64,000 bases of DNA from Lachnospiraceae bacterium (GTDB taxonomy: Bacteria > Bacteroidota > Bacteroidia > Bacteroidales > Muribaculaceae): NCBI GenBank assembly GCA_023663655.1, contig JAMPGZ010000001.1:479477-543476 (forward strand), written 5' to 3'. Below the pieces are notes generated by a model. The model saw only the letters and a list, made by a program, of their open reading frames with translations, ran no database searches and was not told where the DNA came from. Positions 35,916-44,792 of this stretch are shown one piece after another. Within the stretch, counting starts at the first letter, position 1. Each line of letters starts with the position of its first letter. A program made the position numbers and the translations under genes.

Positions 35916-36613
35916 AATTTGTAATCGTTATCTTTGATAAATTGGGTTAATTGTCTGCTTATTTCCGCCATCCCTTTAGAGTCAGGATGTCCGTTGCGCT
36001 TTTTTATATCTTTCAACTCCAGGCAATCCACTCCATATTGGCGGCATTTGTCAAGTATAGCCTGCCGGAATTCGCCCGTGATGCTGTCGTTGAGCACAAA
36101 ACACAACTTAGCGTCAGGATAGAGCTGCGGCACACTCTGCAACAGCAACGACAATGCCGGGCGGAATGTGTAGAGGTCAGCATCGGTGAAAAGCGAGTCC
36201 TTATCTTCTCCAAACGGCACTTTTGCCCAGAAATCATTGGTCGCGCCAAATATAATAATGAGCGCCGGATCGCCAAGACGGTCCATTCGTGTGATGAAAG
36301 AGCGGCCGGAATAATCCTCGCCTCGATAACCGGTGTTGCATATCGTGGAACCTGAGAACGAGTTGTTCTTCTCCAATGCAAGCCCGTTGTCGGCAAGAAA
36401 TTGTTTCCACCAGGTCTGCTCCACATCATGCACGTCGGTGCGTGTGGTGTCAATCTTCGTTGAGAAATACCACAGATAATTAGTGTCCGGCTCCACATAG
36501 TTTTCAAATGTGGAATAAGAATCGCCCAAAATTGACACCGTCCCGGGTTTTACTCCCCAGCAGCACATCAGCGATGACAGCATCGCCAGCAATATTATCA
36601 GCTTTTTAGTCAT
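35912..36613 (-). CDS. Exported SGNH/GDSL hydrolase
   Basis: The 233-residue protein has a signal peptide and the SGNH blocks: LGDSYSTF (catalytic Ser), NNSFSGSTICNTGY (block II), FGATNDFW (block III) and DSKGMAEISRQL, with a GHPDS Asp-like block V. This is a periplasmic or surface esterase/acetylesterase family. The substrate is unknown. It is cotranscribed with the downstream porin-like gene (4 bp overlap) and has a promoter-like TAAATTTG at 36649-36656. Confidence 0.85.
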   Translation of the reverse strand: MTKKLIILLAMLSSLMCCWGVKPGTVSILGDSYSTFENYVEPDTNYLWYFSTKIDTTRTDVHDVEQTWWKQFLADNGLALEKNNSFSGSTICNTGYRGEDYSGRSFITRMDRLGDPALIIIFGATNDFWAKVPFGEDKDSLFTDADLYTFRPALSLLLQSVPQLYPDAKLCFVLNDSITGEFRQAILDKCRQYGVDCLELKDIKKRNGHPDSKGMAEISRQLTQFIKDNDYKL

Positions 36614-36648
36614 GTAGTGAATGTTTTTATTCTAAAGTCACGAATTTA

Positions 36649-36656
36649 CAAATTTA
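36649..36656 (-). promoter_or_regulatory. Bacteroidetes -7 element (TAAATTTG)
   Basis: The minus-strand TAAATTTG is 35 nt before the ATG at 36613. It is back-to-back with the plus-strand element at 36768-36775. Confidence 0.5.
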
Positions 36657-36767
36657 TGCTCATATATACAACTCCGCGCCTGCGGTTTAAGGTGCATGAT
36701 ATCAACTACCCTTGACAATGGCAGGAATATTCTCTCAAGAAATTTCTATAATTACGGATGTAAATTG

Positions 36768-36775
36768 TAAATTTG
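36768..36775 (+). promoter_or_regulatory. Bacteroidetes -7 element (TAAATTTG)
   Basis: TAAATTTG lies 36 nt before the ATG of the TPR regulator at 36812. Confidence 0.55.
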
Positions 36776-36811
36776 CATAAAAATTAAATATAACCCCCGA
36801 TTTTTCAATTA

Positions 36812-38464
36812 ATGCGATTGCCTTATCAAACTTTACTATTAGCACTTATCACACTGTCATTCTTAGCTACAAGCTGCCGGAATCCCATTCAGGCAGAGAT
36901 GGATGCTGCCGAAAGACTATTGGATGAGTACCCCGATTCGGCTCTACGCATACTATCCGGCATAACCGATCCGGGGAATGACGAGGAGATTGCCCGCCAC
37001 GCATTGCTGACCTCCATCGCTCAGGATCGAAATTACATCACCCCTCCCAACGATTCATTGATCGACATATCACGATCATTCTATCCCATAGGTTCTAAAG
37101 AACGCATAAGAGCCGACTATTACAGCGGACGATTCAAATTCCGGAGAGGCGAATGTGACGAAGCAATAAAATCGCTTATTGATGCCGAAGAGTCGGGACT
37201 GGCGGCAAAGGACAATCTGCGCCTCGGACTCATATACAGGGATCTCGCCTACATTTTCAATAATGTCAACGACGATCCCAACGAACTGCAATATGCCCGC
37301 AAAGCCTACGAATGCTTCAACGCGGTGGGCGACACGCTGCTCATCAAATTTGCAGCGCTTGACTATGGCAGAGCTCTAAGTGTGGGCGAGAAAACCCTTC
37401 CGCAAGGACGTGAACTCCTCGACAGCCTCATCAGCGTGTCGTCATCCGATGACGTGCTCGACATGATGCTGCGCGCCGACGCGCTGCGTATAAATATAGG
37501 AGCGCAGATTCTGGCGGTATTCACTCGCCACAAGAGGAATATATTTGACTTCAAGACTTTGGAATCGCATTTCTACGATTCATTTCCCGATGATTTTTTC
37601 CGCAGCAACCGTTCCGGCAACGGCATAAAAGACGGTGCATTGGAATATCCGTTGAAAAGCGGCGTGGTGCTCGTCACAATCGCCCAACCATACGCGACGG
37701 AGATACATGACCGCCTCAACAAGCACGGGCTCGACCTCTATCACCGTGAACGGGAAGTGCTCGGCCCGGAATTTCCATATCCGGAATACGATATCTTCAA
37801 TCAACAGGAATATTCAAGATCAATCGTAGAGGATTATCTCACAAGCCGACACAGCGCATTGATGGAGAAAGAGAAGACATCAAGGCAGAGGCTTACACTC
37901 ACTCTTTGGCTCATATCATTCCTATGCGTGGTGATTGTCGCATCCTACATAGCATGGCGCATATATGCCAAAAATCGTCAGGACCGGTTGATCATGGAAG
38001 CGTCGGAGCTTAGGCAGTTGCTCAAAAGCAAAGACCGAAGCATCAGCGGTCTTCAGGAATACATCGACTCGCTTTATGGCGAAAAATTCAATATGGTCGA
38101 GGAACTGTGCGATCTGTTTATCGTGCCGTCAAAGCGCGCCACCGAGCAAAAACGCATCTACGACACCGTGTGCTCAATTGTCGACGGATTCAAAATGGAC
38201 GGTGACAGGCTATCGGAAATCGAATCATTCGTAAATCGCTACAAAGACAACATCGCCACAAATTTCAAAACCGACTTTCCCGGCTTGCCGCAGCGCGACT
38301 ACATTCTGTTTCTATATTCAGCCGCCGGATTCTCACGCCAGGCGATAAGCTATCTCATGGGCGACAGTGTAGATGTGGTGTCAAACCGCAAAACTCGACT
38401 CAAGAAACGCTTCGCTTCATTTGAAGGCAAAAACAAAGAGCAGTATCTTGAGGCAATGAAATAA
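36812..38464 (+). CDS. TPR lipoprotein with transmembrane helix and C-terminal cytoplasmic domain
   Basis: The 550-residue protein has a lipobox (SFLATSC, Cys about 22) and TPR-like helices from about 25 to 350 (AERLLDEYPDSALRILSGI, ADYYSGRFKFRRGECDEAI, LIYRDLAYIFNNV). One membrane helix follows (TLTLWLISFLCVVIVASYIAWRIY), then a coiled-coil (RLIMEASELRQLLKSKDRSI). The C-terminal domain ends GFSRQAISYLMGDSVDVVSNRKTRLKKRF, a LuxR-like HTH-like segment. It belongs to the Bacteroidales family of membrane TPR regulators, whose targets are not evident. Confidence 0.75.
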   Translation: MRLPYQTLLLALITLSFLATSCRNPIQAEMDAAERLLDEYPDSALRILSGITDPGNDEEIARHALLTSIAQDRNYITPPNDSLIDISRSFYPIGSKERIRADYYSGRFKFRRGECDEAIKSLIDAEESGLAAKDNLRLGLIYRDLAYIFNNVNDDPNELQYARKAYECFNAVGDTLLIKFAALDYGRALSVGEKTLPQGRELLDSLISVSSSDDVLDMMLRADALRINIGAQILAVFTRHKRNIFDFKTLESHFYDSFPDDFFRSNRSGNGIKDGALEYPLKSGVVLVTIAQPYATEIHDRLNKHGLDLYHREREVLGPEFPYPEYDIFNQQEYSRSIVEDYLTSRHSALMEKEKTSRQRLTLTLWLISFLCVVIVASYIAWRIYAKNRQDRLIMEASELRQLLKSKDRSISGLQEYIDSLYGEKFNMVEELCDLFIVPSKRATEQKRIYDTVCSIVDGFKMDGDRLSEIESFVNRYKDNIATNFKTDFPGLPQRDYILFLYSAAGFSRQAISYLMGDSVDVVSNRKTRLKKRFASFEGKNKEQYLEAMK

Positions 38465-38616
38465 CTCGCCTGAAAAATTTCCATTTTCACATCAATTTCA
38501 CCTCATTGATAACCATTTTTGGGGCGATGATAGTTTTTTGATTCGCCTTAATCAGTAATCCACACTATTTCAGAGCCTTAACAATGCACGATGATAGCTC
38601 AAAAATCGGGTAAAAC

Positions 38617-38647
38617 TTGCCATATAGCTTCTTTTGCAATAACTTTG
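38617..38647 (+). promoter_or_regulatory. Bacteroidetes promoter without a gene (TTG-N20-TAACTTTG)
   Basis: TTG at 38617-38619 and TAACTTTG at 38640-38647 have ideal 20 nt spacing, but no coding sequence follows. A terminator lies about 130 nt downstream. Confidence 0.6.
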
Positions 38648-38650
38648 CCT

Positions 38651-38802
38651 ATGTAATTGATACTTAATTTACGTTCAGGGAATGACGTTAAATATACACC
38701 GAAAGCACGTATGACTAAGTAATATTTTCTATTATAGAATTTACTTTTATTAAGCATTTATACACAAAGAGCAATCCCCGACTTGCGAAAGCCGGGGTTT
38801 TG
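38651..38802 (+). ncRNA. Candidate small RNA
   Basis: The interval runs from the predicted start after the promoter at 38617-38647 to the terminator at 38776-38802, giving about 150 nt of A+T-rich RNA without a real gene (longest internal frame MTLNIHRKHV). I do not recognise an Rfam family in it. Confidence 0.4.
38776..38802 (+). terminator. Terminator-like hairpin
   Basis: CCCCGAC and GCCGGGG (38776-38797, one mismatch) flank TTGCGAAA and are followed by TTTTG. Confidence 0.55.
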
Positions 38803-38969
38803 TATGCCCACCCGCTGCATCAACACCCGGATATGGCAAGAGCGGCACACTGATTGGAATAAGCTAAGTGGGTGTTGCAGAACCTCTTTATGCAGCCAAA
38901 CATAGCAGGAGCGGCACAGCGACATTCCGGCTGAAATAAGCTAAAAGCCTGTCGCAGAATTGAGAAACA

Positions 38970-39170
38970 AATACAAGCCCGAGGCAGCTCTATCAATGAT
39001 TTCCGTAATGTGGCAAGCGAATACAAGCACAGGGGCATCTCTATCAATGATTTCCGTAACGTGGCAAACGAATACAAGCACCGGGCATCTCTATCAATGA
39101 TTCCCGTAACGCGGTAAACGAATACAAGCACAGGGGCATCTATATCAATGATCTCCGTAATGCGGTAAAC
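38970..39170. repeat. Tandem repeat, four units of about 50 bp
   Basis: Units begin AATACAAGC at 38970, 39020, 39071 and 39121 and contain CTATCAATGATTTCCGTAA with small variations. Two further units lie at about 39912-40021. Neighbouring units differ by only a few bases and have no unique spacers, so this is not a CRISPR array. Confidence 0.8.
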
Positions 39171-39735
39171 AAGCACCGGAGGTGTGCCGTCGTGGTCAAC
39201 CCCACATGAGCAGCGCGAGTGTGGGGAAACCGGAGCCATACAAGCCTGAGCTTCGGAGATGCGATATACATCCAATCAACCCCATTCCGTACAAAAACAG
39301 TACGGATTCCGTACTCCAAACAGCACGAAATTAGTACGGAAATTCAAATTCCGCACTTGTTTCATCTAAAATCGCACCACCTCCATTATACCCTAATTAA
39401 CAACACTTTACAACCATAGAATAGTACGGAAATTCGGTTTCCGTACAGGCATTAACCAAGGCACAAACCAACCTCCACAACACCCAAAGCATTCACCCTC
39501 AAAAAGTACGGATTCCGTACCTTTCCACCAACCACCCATTTTCCCGCAAAAAAACACACCAAAAATATAAATAATCACCCTTGATAATCAACCATTTAAT
39601 AGTTCAAAATATAAGTTCGGAAATAGTTCGGAAAAATCCCGAACTGGTGCGGAATTTAAAAACCGAACTTTTTCCGTACTAATTCTTGCACGACTTATCA
39701 ACAAAAATCACTATCTTTATAAATTTTTGCAATCG
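39168..39735. repeat. Duplicated non-coding block, copy 1, with GTACGGA/TCCGTAC palindromes
   Basis: It is nearly identical to 40012-40595. It contains GTACGGATTCCGTAC at 39300-39314 and 39506-39520, GTACGGAAATTCGGTTTCCGTAC at 39424-39446 and an imperfect GTACGGAA..TTCCGCAC at 39334. A cluster GTTCGG..GTTCGG..CCGAAC..CCGAAC..CCGTAC lies at 39615-39678. It ends TATCTTTATAAATTTTTGCAATC, resembling a promoter. No gene is present. Confidence 0.8.
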
Positions 39736-39775
39736 ATAATCAAAACAAGGCTCCGCCCGCCGGAAGGCGACTGAT

Positions 39776-39887
39776 GGCACGGCGTTCCGTAGGAACGTGA
39801 GACACCAGCCCCGGTATGTAGCGCCAGCGGAATGCCGGGTTGATGCAAGCATGGAATATGAGCTCTGTAAGAGCGATACACCGTGCC
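39776..39887. repeat. REP-like composite element between the duplicated blocks
   Basis: The outer arms GGCACGG (39776-39782) and CCGTGCC (39881-39887) enclose GTTCCGTAGGAAC. They also enclose the CCCCGGTATGTAGCGCCAGCGGAATGCCGGG-type palindrome (39808-39840) and GCTCTGTAAGAGC. The elements are of the same family as those at 10284, 52621 and 57195. Confidence 0.7.
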
Positions 39888-40011
39888 GTTCCTACAGAAC
39901 TATAATTTGGGTATAACGGCCCTATACCTCTATCAATGATTTCCGCAATGCGGTAAACGAATGCAAGCACCGGGTAGCTCTACCAATGATTTCCGTAATG
40001 TGGCAAGCGAA

Positions 40012-40595
40012 TGCAAGCACCGGAGGTGTGCCGTCGTGGTCAACCCCACATGAGCAACGCGAGTGTGGGGAAACCGGATCCACACAAGCCTGAGCTTCGG
40101 AGATGCGATATACATCCAATCAACCCCATTCCGTACAAAAACAGTACGGATTCCGTACTCCAAACAGCACGAAATTAGTACGGAAATTCAAATTCCGCAC
40201 TTGTTTCATCTAAAATCGCACCACCTCCATTATACCCTAATTAATAACACCTTACATCCACAAAATAGTACGGATTCAGTACTATAAAAGTACGGAAATC
40301 GGTTTCCGTACAGGCATTAACCGAGGCACAAACCAACCTCCACAACACTCAACCCATCCACCACAAAAAAGTACGGATTCCGTACTTTTCCACCAACCGC
40401 CCATTTTCCCGCACAAAAATACACCAAAAATATAAATAACTGCCATTGATAATCAATCATTTAATAGTTCAAAATATAAGTTCGGAAATAGTTCGGGAAA
40501 TTCCCGAACCGGTACGGAATTTAAAAACCGAACTTTTTCCGTACTAATTCTTGCTCGACCTATCAACAAAATTCACTATCTTTATAAATTTTTGC
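40012..40595. repeat. Duplicated non-coding block, copy 2
   Basis: This is a copy of 39168-39735 with few substitutions. The palindromes are kept: GTACGGATTCCGTAC at 40144 and 40371, and GTACGGAAATCGGTTTCCGTAC near 40290. An extra AGTACGGATTCAGTACT lies near 40268. The GTTCGGG..CCCGAAC pair near 40492 has changed both arms relative to copy 1, in a compensating way. Confidence 0.8.
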
Positions 40596-40617
40596 AATCA
40601 ACAAATATCAAAACATC

Positions 40618-40651
40618 AAAAAACGCCCTCGGCACTGCTGCCGAGGGCGTT
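40618..40651 (-). terminator. Terminator of the ilv operon
   Basis: AACGCCCTCGGCA and TGCCGAGGGCGTT form a perfect 13 bp stem with loop CTGC, followed on the minus strand by TTTTTT. It lies 26 bp after the ilvC stop. Confidence 0.92.
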
Positions 40652-40676
40652 CATCATATTTTTAAACAACCGGTTA

Positions 40677-41720
40677 TTAGTTGTTTTCGGGGCGGAGCTT
40701 GCGCACGGTAACCGCAGTCTGCCACATTTCGCTTTCGCGGAGTGACTTCAATTCCTCTTCAAGCTTCTCGCGATAATCAGGCTTAGAGTTGCTGTCGATA
40801 GAGATCTGAGCCTCGTTGCCACACTTCACGCTCGCATAAAGTTTTTCAACCACCGGCTTGATAGCATCGTGGAACGGACCCATCCAGTCAAGAGCGCCGC
40901 GCTGTGCAGTGGTCGAGCAGTTAGCATACATCCAGTCCATACCGTTCTTTGCAAACAACGGCATTAATGACTGAGTAAGCTCCTCGACAGTCTCGTTGAA
41001 CGCCTCAGAGGGAGTGTGACCATTTTCACGCAACACTTCATACTGCGCAAGGAGAAGACCCTGGATAGCGCCCATAAGCGAGCCACGCTCTCCTGTAAGG
41101 TCGGAAGTAGCCTCACGCTTGAATGTAGTCTCAAAGAGATAGCCTGAGCCAACACCGATACCAAGAGCGATAGTGCGTTCAAGAGCACGTCCGGTGTAAT
41201 CCTGCTCAACGGCGTATGAAGAGTTCAAACCACGGCCTTCAAGGAACATGGTGCGCAAAGAAGTACCTGAACCCTTGGGAGCAACCATGATCACGTCAAC
41301 ATCCTTCGGGGGAACCACACCGGTGCGGTCACTCCAGGTGATAGCGAATCCGTGAGAGAAATAAAGAGCCTTTCCGGGAGTGAGATACTGCTTGATGGTG
41401 GGCCATACCGACATCACTGCAGCGTCAGAAAGAAGACACATGATGATAGTTCCGCGTTCGCAAGCCTCCTCGATGCTGAAAAGAGTTTCGCCCGGCTTCC
41501 ATCCGTCGGCAACCGCCTTATCGTATGTCTTGCCCTGACGCTGACCAACGATCACGTTAAAGCCATTGTCACGAAGGTTCATGCTCTGACCGGGACCCTG
41601 AACACCATAACCGATCACAGCTATAGTCTCGTCCTTGAGCACTTCTCTTGCTTTCTCCAAGGGAAACTCTTCGCGGATGATCACTGTTTCCTCAACTCCG
41701 CCAAAATTCATTTTTGCCAT
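40677..41720 (-). CDS. ilvC: Ketol-acid reductoisomerase
   Basis: The 347-residue protein has the NAD(P)H-binding motif AVIGYGVQGPGQSMNLRDNG and VGQRQGKTYDKA. MVAPKGSGTSLRTMF and TSDLTGERGSLMGAIQGLL carry the Mg-binding residues, and YANCSTTAQRGALDW follows. It catalyses the second step of valine and isoleucine synthesis. It is the last gene of the operon, 19 bp after the thioesterase gene and before a strong terminator. Confidence 0.96.
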   Translation of the reverse strand: MAKMNFGGVEETVIIREEFPLEKAREVLKDETIAVIGYGVQGPGQSMNLRDNGFNVIVGQRQGKTYDKAVADGWKPGETLFSIEEACERGTIIMCLLSDAAVMSVWPTIKQYLTPGKALYFSHGFAITWSDRTGVVPPKDVDVIMVAPKGSGTSLRTMFLEGRGLNSSYAVEQDYTGRALERTIALGIGVGSGYLFETTFKREATSDLTGERGSLMGAIQGLLLAQYEVLRENGHTPSEAFNETVEELTQSLMPLFAKNGMDWMYANCSTTAQRGALDWMGPFHDAIKPVVEKLYASVKCGNEAQISIDSNSKPDYREKLEEELKSLRESEMWQTAVTVRKLRPENN

Positions 41721-41739
41721 AGTTTTGTCAATTTTATAA

Positions 41740-42507
41740 TTAGATATTGTTTGTAAATATTATTCTTGCTTTTGAGAGAGCTTCATCGCCGCGAGATATC
41801 ATGCAGAGATAAGCGTCCCCGTCATCCTCACATTTCTGCCGGGTCACCACCACCTCCTCGCCATAGCGGGCCTCGTGCATAAACGCAATGTCAAACCTCG
41901 CCACTCTATGAGCATCATGGAAATCAAGATCCCACTCATTGAGAAGCAGCTCCACATAGCGCACGGTGTTGACATGACGGTTGAAATCGCAGTCGCAATA
42001 GCGGAATCTGTAGTCATCGCCTCTCAACACCTTCCCGTCAGCACGGAAATTTATACGCGGAAACTTATCTATAGGACACCGCTTTTCCGAAATGACATCA
42101 CGCATAGATTCGAGGAGCGAAAGATCGCCGCTCTGACGCTTTTTCACGTCTATCCCCATCCACACTGACGAGGCATAGCCAAGCACCTCATCGCCCGATT
42201 TTATCTCGAAATTTCGCTGCGAGAAATGACGGTTCACGTCCTCTACCCATGTCGTCAGGGAATAAGGCTCATTCACTCCCGGCCAACGCTTCATATCGAG
42301 CGACACTCTCGACAGCACCCACGCAAGCCCCTCAAGACTCAGCCGGGCAAATCCCACATCAAGGTGATTGGCATGGAAAGTAGCGACCTCTATGATTCTC
42401 GACACGAGCAACTGAACCGGCATCTTCGCCTCCGGATTGCATTCTCCCGCCGTCAGCAGATAATCGACCGTATATTCTTTTATACGCAGGCTCATAGGGA
42501 ATTGCAT
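41740..42507 (-). CDS. Acyl-[acyl-carrier-protein] thioesterase
   Basis: The 255-residue protein has tandem hotdog folds of the FatA type (SRIIEVATFHANHLDVGFARLSLEGLAWVLSRVSLDM; then RYCDCDFNRHVNTVRYVELLLNEW). DFNRHVNT matches the catalytic Asn-His region. It releases free fatty acids from ACP. ATG 42507 overlaps ilvN by 16 bp; a second ATG at 42495 would overlap the ilvN stop as ATGA and is equally plausible. Its place within ilv operons is a Bacteroidetes habit, perhaps for branched-chain fatty acid supply. Confidence 0.85.
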   Translation of the reverse strand: MQFPMSLRIKEYTVDYLLTAGECNPEAKMPVQLLVSRIIEVATFHANHLDVGFARLSLEGLAWVLSRVSLDMKRWPGVNEPYSLTTWVEDVNRHFSQRNFEIKSGDEVLGYASSVWMGIDVKKRQSGDLSLLESMRDVISEKRCPIDKFPRINFRADGKVLRGDDYRFRYCDCDFNRHVNTVRYVELLLNEWDLDFHDAHRVARFDIAFMHEARYGEEVVVTRQKCEDDGDAYLCMISRGDEALSKARIIFTNNI

Positions 42508-43046
42508 TTACGCATATTCTGCTCGGTGAGATAGATCGACAGATGCTCCTTGGTATCTTTAGTGACAGCCACGCGGCCCGATCTAACAAACTGCAGTATG
42601 TCATATTTCTTTAATTCCTGGAAGAGAGCCTCAGTCTCTTCGGTATGACCCGTTTTTTCAATCACCACATACTCACGTGTGATCTCAAGAATACGCGCGC
42701 TGTGGCTGCGTATGATCTCTTCCACATTTTTATCGTCAAGCAGACGGCGGGTGGGTACCTTGTAAAGCGCCACTTCCTGATACACTATCTCTTCATCGGT
42801 GTATAGATAAGCTTTCAGCACGTCTATGCGCTTCTCAATCTGCTGCACCACACGCTCCATCATCGGACGGTTGCTGTAGCAGGTGATGATAAATTTGTGT
42901 ATCCCTTCTATTGAAGAGGGGCTCACTGAAAGGCTCTCGATATTGAGGCAGCGGCGAGTGAATATGATTGAGATCTGATTGAGCAGACCCACCTGGTTCT
43001 CAGAGAATACTGCCACTGTAAATAATTGCTCATCCATCGTTGTCAT
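42492..43046 (-). CDS. ilvN: Acetolactate synthase small subunit
   Basis: The 184-residue regulatory subunit has an N-terminal ACT domain (FTVAVFSENQVGLLNQISIIFTRRCLNIESLSVSPS, then HKFIITCYS). A second ALS_ss_C-like region follows (KVPTRRLLDDKNVEEIIRSHSARILEITREYVVIEKTG). ACT domains bind valine and confer feedback control. It is 3 bp from ilvB. Confidence 0.94.
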   Translation of the reverse strand: MTTMDEQLFTVAVFSENQVGLLNQISIIFTRRCLNIESLSVSPSSIEGIHKFIITCYSNRPMMERVVQQIEKRIDVLKAYLYTDEEIVYQEVALYKVPTRRLLDDKNVEEIIRSHSARILEITREYVVIEKTGHTEETEALFQELKKYDILQFVRSGRVAVTKDTKEHLSIYLTEQNMRKCNSL

Positions 43047-43049
43047 CGG

Positions 43050-44762
43050 TTAGGATTTGTAAAATTCGGTTGCGTTAAGCATTATATTGTCCACATCGCC
43101 ACCTGCCGGTATCATGGGGAAAATCATGTCGGTTTCATCGATATTGACATTGAGCAGATAGGTGGCGTTATGCTCCAGCATACGCTGAATAGCGCCATCG
43201 AGCTGCTCGCGGGTCTCCACATTCTCCGCCTTGATGCCGTATGCGGCAGCAAGAGCCACAAAATCGGGATTGATAAGCGGGGTCTGCGAGAATCGGTCAT
43301 TGAAGAAAAGCGATTGCCATTGACGCACATTGCCCAAGAAGTTATTGTTGAGCAATATTATCTTCACGTTGGTGCCATATTCGAGAATGGTGCCAAGCTC
43401 CTGAATGGTCATCTGCAAACCGCCATCGCCCACAAAGAGACACACAGTGCGGCCCGGATCGCCCATCTTGGCGCCTATCGCCGCCGGAAGTCCGAAGCCC
43501 ATTGTGCCGAGTCCGCCGGAAGTGACCATCGAACGCGGCTTGGTGTAACGGAAATATCGGGCTGAGAACATCTGGTTCTGTCCCACGTCGGTTACCACGA
43601 CCGCATCATGTCCGGTAGCCTCCGATACCTTGTTGACTACCTCGCCCATGTTCATGCGGCCCGATTCGGGATACACTTCACGCTTCACCACCTTCTCATA
43701 TTCCACCTCATCGGGGCGGTCAAATGATTTCAGCCATTCAGTGTGCTTCGCGCTCTTCACCTTAGGCAGAAGATGCTGCAACACGGTGCGTGCGTCGCCA
43801 TGCACGGCTACAGTAACCGGAATATTTTTGTTGAACTCCGAGGAGTCGATATCGATATGCACAATCTTGGCATTGGGAGCGTAAGTTTTCTCATTGCCGG
43901 TCACGCGGTCATCAAATCTCATGCCTATCGCGATGAGCAGATCGGCTTGATTGGTATTGATATTCGGACCTATGTTGCCATGCATTCCGAGCATACCCTT
44001 ATACAAGGGATGGTCTGACGGCATTGTGGAGAGTCCCAGCAACGTAGCGGCAACAGGGATGTCGGCTGTCTCGGCAAGCTCGGCAAGCTCCTTTTCAGCA
44101 TTGGCAATCATCACTCCGTGACCCGACAGAATCATGGGGCGACGGGCTGCATTGATCAGTTCAGCCGCTTCGTCGATCGCTTGTTCGTCTATTTCGGGCA
44201 CAGGCTGATAGGAACGTATATACTCACACTTTTTGTGCGAAAATTCCGCCAATCCCACTTGAGCATCCTTCGTGAAGTCAAGAACCACCGGTCCCGGGCG
44301 TCCGCTTGACGCGATATAGAACGCGCGAGCCACCGCCCACGAAACATCCTCAGCACGGCGTATCTGGTAGCTCCATTTTGTCAACGGTTGGGTGACACCC
44401 ACCACATCGGTCTCCTGAAACGCGTCAAATCCGAGAAACGGAGTCGCCACCTGACCGGTGATAACCACCATCGGAGTGCTGTCCATCAACGCGTCGCCAA
44501 TACCGGTTATGACATTGGTCGCCGCAGGTCCTGACGTGACAATCACCACTCCCGGGCGACCGGTGACACGCGCATATCCCTGCGCGGCATGAGTGGCGCC
44601 CTGTTCATGGCGCACCAGTATGTGACGTAATTTATCTTGATAATCATATAATTTATCATAAACAGGCATAATCGAGCCGCCCGGATAGCCAAACACGAGA
44701 TCCACACCCTCTGCTATCAGTGATCGCATCAACGCATCCGCTCCTGAAATCTTCTCACTCAT
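43050..44762 (-). CDS. ilvB: Acetolactate synthase large subunit
   Basis: The 570-residue catalytic subunit has LVFGYPGGSIMPVYDKL, RHEQGATHAAQGYARVTGRPG (catalytic Glu) and GFDAFQETDVVGVTQPLTKW. The ThDP-binding stretch is FVGDGGLQMTIQEL then ILLNNNFLGNVRQWQ. It condenses pyruvate with pyruvate or 2-oxobutyrate. Length is complete. It follows ilvD by 30 bp. Confidence 0.96.
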   Translation of the reverse strand: MSEKISGADALMRSLIAEGVDLVFGYPGGSIMPVYDKLYDYQDKLRHILVRHEQGATHAAQGYARVTGRPGVVIVTSGPAATNVITGIGDALMDSTPMVVITGQVATPFLGFDAFQETDVVGVTQPLTKWSYQIRRAEDVSWAVARAFYIASSGRPGPVVLDFTKDAQVGLAEFSHKKCEYIRSYQPVPEIDEQAIDEAAELINAARRPMILSGHGVMIANAEKELAELAETADIPVAATLLGLSTMPSDHPLYKGMLGMHGNIGPNINTNQADLLIAIGMRFDDRVTGNEKTYAPNAKIVHIDIDSSEFNKNIPVTVAVHGDARTVLQHLLPKVKSAKHTEWLKSFDRPDEVEYEKVVKREVYPESGRMNMGEVVNKVSEATGHDAVVVTDVGQNQMFSARYFRYTKPRSMVTSGGLGTMGFGLPAAIGAKMGDPGRTVCLFVGDGGLQMTIQELGTILEYGTNVKIILLNNNFLGNVRQWQSLFFNDRFSQTPLINPDFVALAAAYGIKAENVETREQLDGAIQRMLEHNATYLLNVNIDETDMIFPMIPAGGDVDNIMLNATEFYKS

Positions 44763-44792
44763 AAAATCTTTCTTTTTTCTATTCTGACAGAT

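Noticed and set aside
38970..39170. Possible CRISPR array
   Set aside because: The repeats are directly abutting units of 50-51 bp without unique spacers, and no cas gene is present.
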